Origin: Bacilli bacterium
GTDB lineage: Bacteria > Bacillota_I > Bacilli_A > ML615J-28 > CAG-698
DNA: 7,683 nucleotides
Direction of reading: 5' to 3'
Assembly (NCBI GenBank): GCA_028693885.1
Contig: JAQUUM010000053.1
Span: 1 to 7,683 of the forward strand
Below are positions 1 to 6,925 of this stretch, in pieces. The notes beneath the pieces are model-generated. The model saw only the letters and a list, made by a program, of their open reading frames with translations. It did not search any database and was not told where the DNA came from. The translations under genes and the position numbers were made by a program. How positions within the stretch are numbered: position 1 is the stretch's first letter; each line of letters begins with the position of its first letter.

Positions 1-15
1 TTTTTTTATTACATA

Positions 16-1809
16 TTATTTTTGAAGTCTTTTTTCTAAAGCAGATAATTCTACGTTTAATTCGTTAGGTAACCTATTGCCAAACTTAGCATAGAATTCT
101 TTAATATTAACAACTTCTTGAGTCCATAATGCTTTGTCAATATTTAATAAATCTTTTATTGAATCAATAGTCATTTCTTCAAGTCCATCTAAATTGATAT
201 CTTCAGGTTTTGGAAGGTATCCTATTGGACATTCAACTGCATCAACTGCATCTTCGCATCTTTGTAAGATCCAATCAAGCACTCTCATGTTATCTCCAAA
301 TCCAGGCCACATGAAATGTCCGTTGTCATCAAGTTTAAACCAGTTAACATGGAATATTTTAGGAGCATTCGCACCTAATTCTTTACCAATCTTTAACCAA
401 TGTTTGAAATAATCACCCATATGGTATCCGCAGAATGGAAGCATAGCCATTGGATCGCGTCTTACAACACCTACAGCTCCAGCTGCAGCAGCAGTAGTTT
501 CAGAAGCCATTGTTGAACCAACGAATGTACCGTGTTGCCAATTAAAGGCTTGGTAAACAAGTGGAGCAGTTTTTGCGCGTCTTCCACCGAATACAATTGC
601 AGAAATTGGAACACCTTGAGGATTGTCAAACTCTTTAGAAATGCATGGGCAGTTTAATGCAGGAGCAGTAAATCTTGAGTTAGGATTAGCCAAAACTTTT
701 CCAGAGGCAATCCATTCAGGGCCATTAACTTTTATCCCAGTCCACTCAGTTGCATTCACTGGAGGGTTTTTATCTAGGCCTTCCCACCAAACTGTTTCGT
801 TATCATTATTTAAAGCCACATTAGTGAAGATTGTATCTTTTTTACAAGATTGTAATGCATTAAGGTTAGATTTTGCATTAGTTCCAGGAGCAACACCGAA
901 GAAACCAAACTCAGGGTTAATTGCATAAAGTTTTCCATCTTTTTTATTTTGTCTTAACCATGCAATATCATCACCAACAGTCCAAACTTTATAACCTTTT
1001 TCAGTATAAGTTTTTGGAGGAATTAACATAGCTAAGTTAGTCTTTCCACATGCAGAAGGGAAAGCAGCGCTAATATATTTTACTTCACCATTAGGTTTTT
1101 CAACGCCAAGGATAAGCATATGTTCAGCCATCCAGTCTTCGTTTTTACCTTGGTATGAAGCAATTCTTAAAGCAAAACATTTTTTACCTAATAATACATT
1201 GCCTCCGTAACCTGAGTTAATAGACCAAATTGTATTATCTTCTGGGAAATGGACAATATATCTATTTTCTTTATCAATGTTTAATTTAGCATGTAAGCAG
1301 CGAACGAAGTCATTTGAAGTATCTCCGAATGCTTCCCAAACTTCTGTTCCAACTCTAGTCATTATAACCATATTTAAAACTACATAAATTGAATCAGTTA
1401 ATTCAACACCTATTTTAGAAAGTGGAGATCCAACCGGTCCCATTGAATAAGGAATAACATACATAGTTCTTCCTTTGTAAGCTCCATCATACATTGGAGT
1501 TAATTTAGCATACATTTCTTTTGGGTCGCACCAATTGTTAGTAGGTCCAGCATCATCTTTGCTTCTAGAACAAATAAATGTTCTATCTTCAACTCTTGCA
1601 ACATCATTAACTGCAGTTCTGTGGTAAACACAACCTGGTAACTCTTCTTGGTTTAAATGAATTAACTCACCTGTAGAAAGTGCTTCGTTGCGCAAAGAAT
1701 CAAGTTGAGCTTTTTCACCAGTAATCCAAACTACTTTGTCTGGTTTTGTTAATGCGATCATGTCTTCAATCCAAGCATTAACATTTGGATTTTTTGTTTG
1801 ACTTGTCAT
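16..1809 (-). CDS. pckG: Phosphoenolpyruvate carboxykinase, GTP-dependent
   Basis: Cytosolic enzyme interconverting oxaloacetate + GTP with phosphoenolpyruvate + CO2 + GDP. The 597-residue length fits the GTP family (about 600), whereas ATP-type enzymes are nearer 530. Visible landmarks: RVEDRTFICS near residues 72-81 (PEP/substrate region); the P-loop AFPSACGKTNLAM near 249-261, with the family's reactive cysteine; GDDIAW near 279-284 (kinase-2/metal-binding aspartates); FGFFGVAPGTN near 302-311; and NSRFTAP and FGGRRAKTAP near 377-417. All catalytic segments are intact. The start is the ATG at 1809, because AAGGGG lies 8 bases upstream. A GTG three codons earlier is embedded in that Shine-Dalgarno sequence and is rejected. 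It has its own promoter and is divergent from the yggS operon. Only 15 bases follow the stop, so its terminator is not in view. Sampled lines are richer in G+C (about 37%) than the operon (about 28%). Physiological direction (gluconeogenic or PEP-carboxylating) cannot be read from the sequence. Confidence 0.97.
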   Translation of the reverse strand: MTSQTKNPNVNAWIEDMIALTKPDKVVWITGEKAQLDSLRNEALSTGELIHLNQEELPGCVYHRTAVNDVARVEDRTFICSRSKDDAGPTNNWCDPKEMYAKLTPMYDGAYKGRTMYVIPYSMGPVGSPLSKIGVELTDSIYVVLNMVIMTRVGTEVWEAFGDTSNDFVRCLHAKLNIDKENRYIVHFPEDNTIWSINSGYGGNVLLGKKCFALRIASYQGKNEDWMAEHMLILGVEKPNGEVKYISAAFPSACGKTNLAMLIPPKTYTEKGYKVWTVGDDIAWLRQNKKDGKLYAINPEFGFFGVAPGTNAKSNLNALQSCKKDTIFTNVALNNDNETVWWEGLDKNPPVNATEWTGIKVNGPEWIASGKVLANPNSRFTAPALNCPCISKEFDNPQGVPISAIVFGGRRAKTAPLVYQAFNWQHGTFVGSTMASETTAAAAGAVGVVRRDPMAMLPFCGYHMGDYFKHWLKIGKELGANAPKIFHVNWFKLDDNGHFMWPGFGDNMRVLDWILQRCEDAVDAVECPIGYLPKPEDINLDGLEEMTIDSIKDLLNIDKALWTQEVVNIKEFYAKFGNRLPNELNVELSALEKRLQK

Positions 1810-1817
1810 AATTTTCA

Positions 1818-1823
1818 CCCCTT
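1818..1823 (-). promoter_or_regulatory. Ribosome binding site of pckG (decides the start)
   Basis: On the minus strand AAGGGG sits 8 bases before the ATG at 1809. The upstream in-frame GTG (1818-1816) uses the last G of this motif as its first base and has no other Shine-Dalgarno sequence, so translation should begin at the ATG. Confidence 0.8.
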
Positions 1824-1869
1824 AATATATATTATTTTTTTATAACCAAATTAATTTTAACCATTTCTT

Positions 1870-1898
1870 ATTGTATAATATAATGATATAAATGTCAA
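1870..1898 (-). promoter_or_regulatory. Sigma-A-type promoter for pckG
   Basis: Read on the minus strand: a perfect -35 TTGACA (1898-1893), a 17-base spacer, and -10 TACAAT (1875-1870, one mismatch to TATAAT). Transcription would start near 1863, giving a leader of about 54 bases that contains the pckG ribosome binding site. The leader is AT-rich and shows no GC-rich hairpin. A short inverted repeat, AACTA-N6-TAGTT (1897-1901 / 1908-1912), overlaps the -35 edge and could be an operator, but it is only 5 bp per arm. Confidence 0.8.
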
Positions 1899-1948
1899 CT
1901 AAAACACTAGTTAAATTTTATTATATTAAAAACGCTATTTTTTTGTTG

Positions 1949-1977
1949 TTGCAATTAGCCAAGAAAAGTTGTATAAT
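1949..1977 (+). promoter_or_regulatory. Sigma-A-type promoter for the yggS-ileS-deoC operon
   Basis: -35 TTGCAA (1949-1954, 4 of 6 consensus), a 17-base spacer, and a perfect -10 TATAAT (1972-1977). Transcription would start near 1984, leaving a leader of about 46 bases before the yggS ATG at 2030. That is too short for a T-box or other large riboswitch ahead of this ileS-containing operon. The -35 boxes of the two divergent promoters are about 50 bases apart, so one regulator bound between them could affect both. Confidence 0.75.
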
Positions 1978-2029
1978 AAGTAATAGATAATTCTGATGTT
2001 TTGTGGACAAGAAAGAGAGTATTAAGAGT

Positions 2030-2677
2030 ATGACAATCAAAGAAAATGTGAGTAAAGTTTTAGAATCTTTAAAGGAATATCAAAATATTAAAATCATTGC
2101 AGCTACAAAGTATATGACAATTGATGAAACAAAAGAGTTAGTATCTTGTGGCATTAAAGATTTCGGAGAAAATAGAACTGATATGTTTTTAGAAAAATAT
2201 GAAGCTTTAAAAGATTTGAATGTAGATTGGCATTTTTTTGGAGTTTTACAATCTAGAAAAATAAAAGAAATTGTAAATAAAATAACATGTCTTCATTCTT
2301 TGGATAGAATTTCATTAGCGATTGAACTTGATAAAAGGTTGACACAACCATTAGATTGTTTCATACAAGTTAATATCTCAGAAGAACCCAATAAATCTGG
2401 AATTCCGCTTAATAAAGTAAAAAGCTTTGTTAAATCCTTGGCAAAATATCCTAATATTAAAGTAGTTGGATTAATGTGCATTGCACAAATGACTTACGAT
2501 AATAATGTTATAGCAAATTCTTTCGAACAAATGAAGCAAACCAAAGAAGAAATTGAAGAAATGAATTTAGAATATGCACCATGCCACTTCTTATCAATGG
2601 GAATGTCGAATGATTATAAAATTGCATTAGATCATGGTGCTACTCATATAAGGTTGGGCAGAATATTTTTAAAATAG
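2030..2677 (+). CDS. yggS: YggS/YlmE family PLP-binding homeostasis protein
   Basis: Cytosolic PLPBP-family protein: a fold-type III alanine-racemase-like TIM barrel that binds pyridoxal 5'-phosphate. The family keeps PLP and amino-acid pools balanced and has no established enzymatic activity. The 215-residue product (family about 220-235) shows the PLP-lysine motif AATKY (Lys27), FGENRTD near 54-60, WHFFGVLQSRK near 68-78, HSLDR, QVNISEEPNKSG near 115-126, GLMCIA, and the C-terminal LSMGMSNDYKIALDHG phosphate-binding region followed by IRLGRIF. The wording is closest to Bacillus YlmE. The ATG at 2030 is preferred: GAGAG lies 10 bases upstream and the N-terminus then matches YlmE length. An in-frame GTG at 2003 would add nine residues but has no Shine-Dalgarno sequence. 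It is the first gene of the operon, and sepF follows after 9 bases, the usual Bacillota neighbour. Confidence 0.93.
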   Translation: MTIKENVSKVLESLKEYQNIKIIAATKYMTIDETKELVSCGIKDFGENRTDMFLEKYEALKDLNVDWHFFGVLQSRKIKEIVNKITCLHSLDRISLAIELDKRLTQPLDCFIQVNISEEPNKSGIPLNKVKSFVKSLAKYPNIKVVGLMCIAQMTYDNNVIANSFEQMKQTKEEIEEMNLEYAPCHFLSMGMSNDYKIALDHGATHIRLGRIFLK

Positions 2678-2686
2678 GAGAATAAA

Positions 2687-3034
2687 ATGAAACTATTTAA
2701 AAAAACTAAAAAAATGAAATTTAACGAGTATAAAAATACTAGAAGTAGAGGAATAATGACTTCATATGAAAAGATGAATTATTTCTTTATTCAAGATTCT
2801 TCTGATACAGAATTGTTCAAAATTGCAAAAAGCATATTGGCTGGGTTTCCTGCATTAGTTGGTTTAGAAAAAGTTGAAAAAAGAAGAGCAAATGAAGTTT
2901 TAGCTTTTTTAACGGGTGTAGTTTTTGCTCACGAAGGTGATTATATTAAAATGGATGAAAAAATATATCTTTTTGCAAAAAAAGAAGAGTTTGAAGATGG
3001 ATCTTTGAGACAATACGTTAAGGATTCAAAATAA
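2687..3034 (+). CDS. sepF: Cell division protein SepF
   Basis: FtsZ-binding division protein that in Bacillota polymerises into arcs, tethers FtsZ to the membrane and supports septum formation. Of 115 residues, about 35-105 form the SepF (DUF552) core: an acidic DTELFKIAKSI helix, the strand PALVGLEKV, the helix RRANEVLAFLTGVVF, then GDYIKMDEKIYLFAKK. The N-terminus (MKLFKKTKKMKF) is short and basic with interspersed hydrophobic residues, consistent with the membrane-targeting segment. The linker is only about 20 residues, so the protein is clearly shorter than the roughly 150-residue Bacillus SepF. AGGAG (2676-2680), overlapping the yggS stop, lies 6 bases before the ATG. A second in-frame ATG (2756, Met24) has GAGG 4 bases upstream and could in principle give an anchor-less 92-residue form. 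The stop overlaps the yggT start (TAATG). Its presence implies FtsZ-dependent division. Confidence 0.9.
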   Translation: MKLFKKTKKMKFNEYKNTRSRGIMTSYEKMNYFFIQDSSDTELFKIAKSILAGFPALVGLEKVEKRRANEVLAFLTGVVFAHEGDYIKMDEKIYLFAKKEEFEDGSLRQYVKDSK

Positions 3035-3294
3035 TGTTGTTTTGGATATATTACGTTATTAATATATTATTATATATTTATTCAGGAATTTTATTTATTA
3101 CGTTTTTATCGTTTTGGTTTCCTAAAATTTCTGATGTCAAATTTTTGAAATCTTTAGTAAATTTAGGTAGTTTCTATCTAGATTTTTTTAAAGGGAAAAT
3201 ATTTATTTATGTTATTGATTTAGGTTTGTATATAGCGTTTGCTATATATGGCGCTGTACTAAGTGCATCAACTATGTTATTTCAGATATTTTGA
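3034..3294 (+). CDS. yggT: YggT family membrane protein (YlmG)
   Basis: Small integral membrane protein of 86 residues, within the usual YggT range (about 80-100). Two hydrophobic segments are visible, near residues 3-27 and 56-82. The loop between them carries the family pattern SFWFP, then FLKSLVNLGSFYLDFFKG, matching the SWFP...PYL-F arrangement of YggT proteins. The family is linked to division, envelope and osmotic phenotypes and to thylakoid/nucleoid organisation in chloroplast homologues, but its molecular role is not settled. It overlaps the sepF stop by one base. AAGGA (3020-3024) inside sepF, 9 bases upstream, is its likely Shine-Dalgarno sequence. It ends in TGA, the only TGA stop in the window, and this stop is part of the GAGGAG ribosome binding site of ileS. 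Confidence 0.88.
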   Translation: MLFWIYYVINILLYIYSGILFITFLSFWFPKISDVKFLKSLVNLGSFYLDFFKGKIFIYVIDLGLYIAFAIYGAVLSASTMLFQIF

Positions 3295-3304
3295 GGAGTT
3301 AAAA

Positions 3305-6049
3305 ATGGATTATAAAGATACTTTGCTAATGATGAAAACAGATTTTAATATGAAGGCTAATCTTCCAAATAAGGAACCAGAAATAGAGAAAAAGTGGGAA
3401 GACATTAATCTTTATAAAAAAGTTTTAGATAAAAATGAAGGAAATGTTCCTTTTGTTTTGCATGATGGACCGCCTTATGCAAATGGTAGTATTCATGAAG
3501 GCCATGCTTTGAATAAAATCTTAAAAGATTTTATTGTTAGATACAAAACAATGAAAGGCTTTTTTACTCCATATATACCAGGGTGGGATACTCATGGACT
3601 TCCAATAGAAACAGCATTAACTAAAAATTCTAAAATAAATAGAAAAGAATTGAGTATAGTTGAGTTTAGAAAATTATGTGAAGAATATGCTTTAAAACAA
3701 GTAGAAACTCAAAAGATTCAATTTAAAAGATTGGGGATTTTAGGTAGATGGGATAATCCTTATGTTACTTTAGATAAAAATTATGAAGCTATGCAAATAA
3801 AAGTTTTTGCAAAAATGGTTGAAAAAAATCTGATTTTTAAGGGATTAAAACCAGTATATTGGTCTCCATCTAGTGAGTCTGCTTTAGCTGAGGCTGAGAT
3901 TGAGTATTATGATAAAAATTCAAATTCAATCTACGTAGCTTTTAAAGTTGTCGATCCAAAAAGTGTTTTGCCTAGTAATTCTGAACTATTGATTTGGACA
4001 ACAACTCCATGGACAATTCCTGCTAATTTAGCAATATCAGTACATCCTAAATTTGAATATGCAGTTATTAAAACTGATAGTGGTAGAATCTTAGTTATAG
4101 GATGTGATTTACTTGAAAGTGCAACAAATAAAATTGGAATTAGAAAATATGAAATAATTAAAAAAGTTTGCGGGTCTGACTTAGAATATATAACATATAA
4201 ACACTCATTAAATAAAAGAGTCGGAATTGTCATTTTAGGTGAACATGTTACAAAAGAAAGTGGGACCGGCCTTGTTCATACTGCTCCAGGGCATGGAGAA
4301 GATGATTTTGTAGTTGGCAAAACATATAATTTAGAAGTTTTGTGTCCTGTTGATTCAAAAGGTTATATGACTGAAGAGTCTTTAGGATACGAGGGGATGT
4401 TCTACGAAGTAGCTAATCAAAAAGTTATTGAAGATTTAAAGGACTGTAATTCACTACTATTCACTGAGACGATAACACATAGTTATCCTCATGATTGGCG
4501 TACTAGAAAACCAGTTATATTTAGAGCGACTGATCAATGGTTTGCTTCTATAGAAAGTTTAAAAGAAACACTTCTTGAATCAATTAAGAATGTTGAATGG
4601 CTTCCAAAGTGGGGCGAACTACGTATTAGTAATATGATAAAAGACCGAAAAGAATGGTGTATTTCTCGTCAAAGAGTTTGGGGGGTTCCTATTCCGGTTT
4701 TCTATGCAGAGGATAACACACCTATTTTAGATAAAGAGATTATTAATCACGTTAGTGAGATATTTAAAAAAGAAGGATCATCTATTTGGTATGAAAAAGA
4801 GGCTAAAGATTTATTGCCAAAAGGTTATAGCAATCCTCACAGTCCTAACGGCATTTTTACAAAAGAAACTGATACAATGGATGTATGGTTTGATTCAGGA
4901 TCTAGTAGTCAGTCTGTATTAGTAGAACAAAATATTGGTTATCCTGCTGATTTGTATATCGAAGGTTCTGATCAATATAGAGGGTGGTTTAATTCAAGTT
5001 TAATTGTTAGTGTGGCCTTAAATGGGATTGCCCCATATAAAGCAACAATTACACATGGCTTTGTATTGGATGGGCAAGGAAGAAAAATGAGTAAATCTTT
5101 AGGTAATTCTGTTAGCCCTGAGTTGATTTGTAATCAATTTGGAGCTGATATATTAAGACTTTGGGCTTCAAGTGTTGAGTACACATCGGATGTAAGAATT
5201 TCAAAAGAATTAATTCAACAAACAGCAGAAGCTTATAGAAAAATTAGAAATACATTTAGATTTTTATTAGGTAATTTGTTTGACTATAATGATTTAGTTG
5301 ATAAGATTGATTATTATAAGATGCCTGAAATTGATCAATTTATGATGTGCAAACTAAACATAGTAGTTGAAAAAGTTATTTTAGCTTACGACCGATATGA
5401 ATTTAATGAAGTATTTAGATTGATTTCTTCATTTGTATCTAATGAATTGTCAGCTTTTTATCTAGACTTTGCGAAGGACATATTATATATTGAAAAATTT
5501 GATAATTTCGAAAGAAGAAGTATTCAGACAGTTCTTTATAAAACATTAGATAATTTGATAAAACTATTGACACCTATTATTCCACATACTACTGAAGAAG
5601 TATTATCTTATATGAACAATGTTAATATTGAAAGTTCATACTTATTAAATATGCCTGACATAAATGAATACAATAATCAAAAAGATTTAGTTAAAAAATA
5701 TTCAGACTTTATGAGAGTTAGAGATGATATTTTAAAAGCTCTTGAAAATGCTCGAAATAATAAAATTATAGGTAAATCGATGAGTGCTAAAATCATAATG
5801 AAACCTAGTAAGGCTACATTAGATTTGTTTAACTCAATAAAAGTAAATTTAAAAAGTGTCTTTATAGTTTCAGAGTTTGTTTTAACTAATGAAAAAATTA
5901 ATGGTGAAGAGTATGACAGTGGTATTATCTTAGTTACTGCAAGAGAAGGTATAATTTGTGACCGCTGTTGGCAAGTGGTTGATGATGTAAATGAAAAAGG
6001 GCTTTGTGAGAGATGCAATAAAGTAGTAGAGAGTTTGGAGGGAAAATAA
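3305..6049 (+). CDS. ileS: Isoleucyl-tRNA synthetase
   Basis: Class I aminoacyl-tRNA synthetase that charges tRNA-Ile and edits misactivated valine. The 914 residues match the bacterial IleRS length (about 910-940). Order of parts: HIGH-type motif HEGH at 64-67 within DGPPYANGSIHEGHALNK; GWDTHGLPIE just after; CP1 editing domain with WTTTPWT at 231-237 and HTAPGHGEDDF at 325-335 (Asp334 in the editing-aspartate position); DVWFDSGSS and EGSDQYRGWF of the catalytic core; KMSKS at 594-598; an alpha-helical anticodon-binding domain; and a C-terminal zinc finger with Cys885, Cys888, Cys901 and Cys904. The zinc finger points to the common bacterial type 1 enzyme. The start is the ATG at 3305, 6 bases after GAGGAG; an ATG at 3263 inside yggT is rejected. 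ylmH and divIVA, which separate yggT from ileS in Bacillus, are missing. No T-box leader precedes it. Confidence 0.98.
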   Translation: MDYKDTLLMMKTDFNMKANLPNKEPEIEKKWEDINLYKKVLDKNEGNVPFVLHDGPPYANGSIHEGHALNKILKDFIVRYKTMKGFFTPYIPGWDTHGLPIETALTKNSKINRKELSIVEFRKLCEEYALKQVETQKIQFKRLGILGRWDNPYVTLDKNYEAMQIKVFAKMVEKNLIFKGLKPVYWSPSSESALAEAEIEYYDKNSNSIYVAFKVVDPKSVLPSNSELLIWTTTPWTIPANLAISVHPKFEYAVIKTDSGRILVIGCDLLESATNKIGIRKYEIIKKVCGSDLEYITYKHSLNKRVGIVILGEHVTKESGTGLVHTAPGHGEDDFVVGKTYNLEVLCPVDSKGYMTEESLGYEGMFYEVANQKVIEDLKDCNSLLFTETITHSYPHDWRTRKPVIFRATDQWFASIESLKETLLESIKNVEWLPKWGELRISNMIKDRKEWCISRQRVWGVPIPVFYAEDNTPILDKEIINHVSEIFKKEGSSIWYEKEAKDLLPKGYSNPHSPNGIFTKETDTMDVWFDSGSSSQSVLVEQNIGYPADLYIEGSDQYRGWFNSSLIVSVALNGIAPYKATITHGFVLDGQGRKMSKSLGNSVSPELICNQFGADILRLWASSVEYTSDVRISKELIQQTAEAYRKIRNTFRFLLGNLFDYNDLVDKIDYYKMPEIDQFMMCKLNIVVEKVILAYDRYEFNEVFRLISSFVSNELSAFYLDFAKDILYIEKFDNFERRSIQTVLYKTLDNLIKLLTPIIPHTTEEVLSYMNNVNIESSYLLNMPDINEYNNQKDLVKKYSDFMRVRDDILKALENARNNKIIGKSMSAKIIMKPSKATLDLFNSIKVNLKSVFIVSEFVLTNEKINGEEYDSGIILVTAREGIICDRCWQVVDDVNEKGLCERCNKVVESLEGK

Positions 6050-6915
6050 TGCCTATAGTACTTCATTTTTTTAGAGAAAGTAATCTAGATAAAATAGATA
6101 TTGAAAAAATAATAGATTTTTTTTCTAACAATCCTAATTACAGGTTTTATGAAGAAGAGGATGCTTTTAGTATAAAGTATGCTGATGAAGAATTTAAATT
6201 TTCATATCGTTTTATGATAACTAAGAAATCTAGAGTTAATCAAATTTACAGATTGAGTCCAAAATATGCTAATTTAAATTTTTCTCTTGAAATGCCTGTT
6301 TTGATACCTAGATTTTTAGCACAAGAGGTTCTTGGTGTAGCTCAAAAACTATGTAATAATTTTCAATTAGCGGTTTATCATGAAACCTATGATGATGTTG
6401 CTCCTTTTAATATTACACATTTGTTGGTATTGTTTGAAAGAATTAGAAGTGCTTCAATTAGACAATTTGGATATCAAGGGAAATATACGTACGATTTTGA
6501 TAAATTAAGTATTGTATGTAAATACCAAAGGTCAGTTGCCAATTTACAAGATTATTACAAAGATCAAGTTGAAGTAAATTTAGTAAACCCAATTGTAGAT
6601 GTTAATACAAATGAAGCTAGTATGAGTTGTATTTGGAAAGTAGGAGAAGCAGTTTTGTTTCCTCCGTATGTGGATTATATTTATATTATGGAAGAAAGTA
6701 GTATCCCATATATTATAAAAAGCGAAGATTTTTTTAGAAATTTTTCTAAATATATTGATAAAGTTGAAGCTCATCTACCAGATTTATATATTATGAAGAA
6801 AAAAGCTGCTATTAAAGCTAGCAAAAACATGAAAAAAATTAAAAAGTATATGTTCAATATTGATCAATTCAAAAAAATTAGATTATGTGATATTGTTGAC
6901 AGAATTCAAGAATAG
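6049..6915 (+). CDS. Uncharacterised conserved-looking protein in the ileS operon
   Basis: I do not recognise this 288-residue protein and assign no function. It is surely translated: GGAGGG (6037-6042) lies 6 bases before an ATG that overlaps the ileS stop as TAATG, and composition matches its neighbours. No signal peptide or membrane span is visible, so it is probably cytosolic. The N-terminal 60 residues are rich in acidic and aromatic residues (YEEEDAF, YADEEFKFSYRF). A central region has PVLIPRFLAQEVLGVAQKLC (83-102) and LAVYHETYDDVAPF (107-120). Around 175-212 a segment VNLVNPIVDVNTNE, WKVGEAVLFPPYVDYIYI looks beta-rich. The C-terminus (250-268) is a lysine-rich stretch that could bind RNA, DNA or acidic membrane. 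There is no P-loop, zinc ligand set or obvious catalytic motif. Its place between ileS and deoC and its overlap with ileS suggest co-expression with translation and division genes rather than a role in nucleoside salvage. Confidence 0.85.
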   Translation: MPIVLHFFRESNLDKIDIEKIIDFFSNNPNYRFYEEEDAFSIKYADEEFKFSYRFMITKKSRVNQIYRLSPKYANLNFSLEMPVLIPRFLAQEVLGVAQKLCNNFQLAVYHETYDDVAPFNITHLLVLFERIRSASIRQFGYQGKYTYDFDKLSIVCKYQRSVANLQDYYKDQVEVNLVNPIVDVNTNEASMSCIWKVGEAVLFPPYVDYIYIMEESSIPYIIKSEDFFRNFSKYIDKVEAHLPDLYIMKKKAAIKASKNMKKIKKYMFNIDQFKKIRLCDIVDRIQE

Positions 6916-6925
6916 TAGGTATAAT
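6896..6925 (+). promoter_or_regulatory. Perfect-consensus promoter abutting the deoC start codon
   Basis: TTGACA (6896-6901), an 18-base spacer and TATAAT (6920-6925) match sigma-A consensus in all 12 positions. The last base of the -10 is immediately followed by the deoC ATG (6926). A transcript would begin near 6931-6933, after the deoC start codon, so it could express deoD and later genes but not full-length DeoC. It lies across the 3' end of the upstream gene. It may be a real internal promoter or a chance match in AT-rich DNA. Confidence 0.5.

Noticed and set aside
1..15. Possible terminator downstream of pckG
   Set aside because: Only 15 bases follow the stop codon; a run of A (T on the plus strand) is visible but no hairpin can be judged.
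134..928. Plus-strand open frames antisense to pckG (134-412 and 623-928)
   Set aside because: Both are shadows of the highly conserved PEPCK frame and encode nothing recognisable.
1823..1857. AT-only palindromes (TAATATATATTA and AAATTAATTT) in the pckG leader
   Set aside because: They consist only of A and T in a very AT-rich leader, where such palindromes arise easily by chance, and would fold only weakly.
1927..1940. Possible CcpA cre-like site with an AACG core between the divergent promoters
   Set aside because: Only the central core matches; the outer TG and CA half-sites are absent, so it falls short of a credible cre box.
2339..2367. TTGACA inside yggS as an internal promoter
   Set aside because: No acceptable -10 hexamer lies 16-18 bases downstream, and the bases encode ordinary YggS residues.
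3931..4233. Minus-strand 100-codon frame inside ileS
   Set aside because: Antisense to the IleRS editing domain, hydrophobic only as the complement of the real frame, and without supporting signals.
5564..5592. TTGACA near the end of ileS as an internal promoter
   Set aside because: The hexamer at the right spacing is not TATAAT-like, so the match is probably coincidental.
5677..6066. Minus-strand 129-codon open frame across the ileS/unknown-gene junction
   Set aside because: It lies antisense to the conserved IleRS zinc-finger end, has no recognisable domain, and is explained by the AT-rich codon pattern of the real gene.
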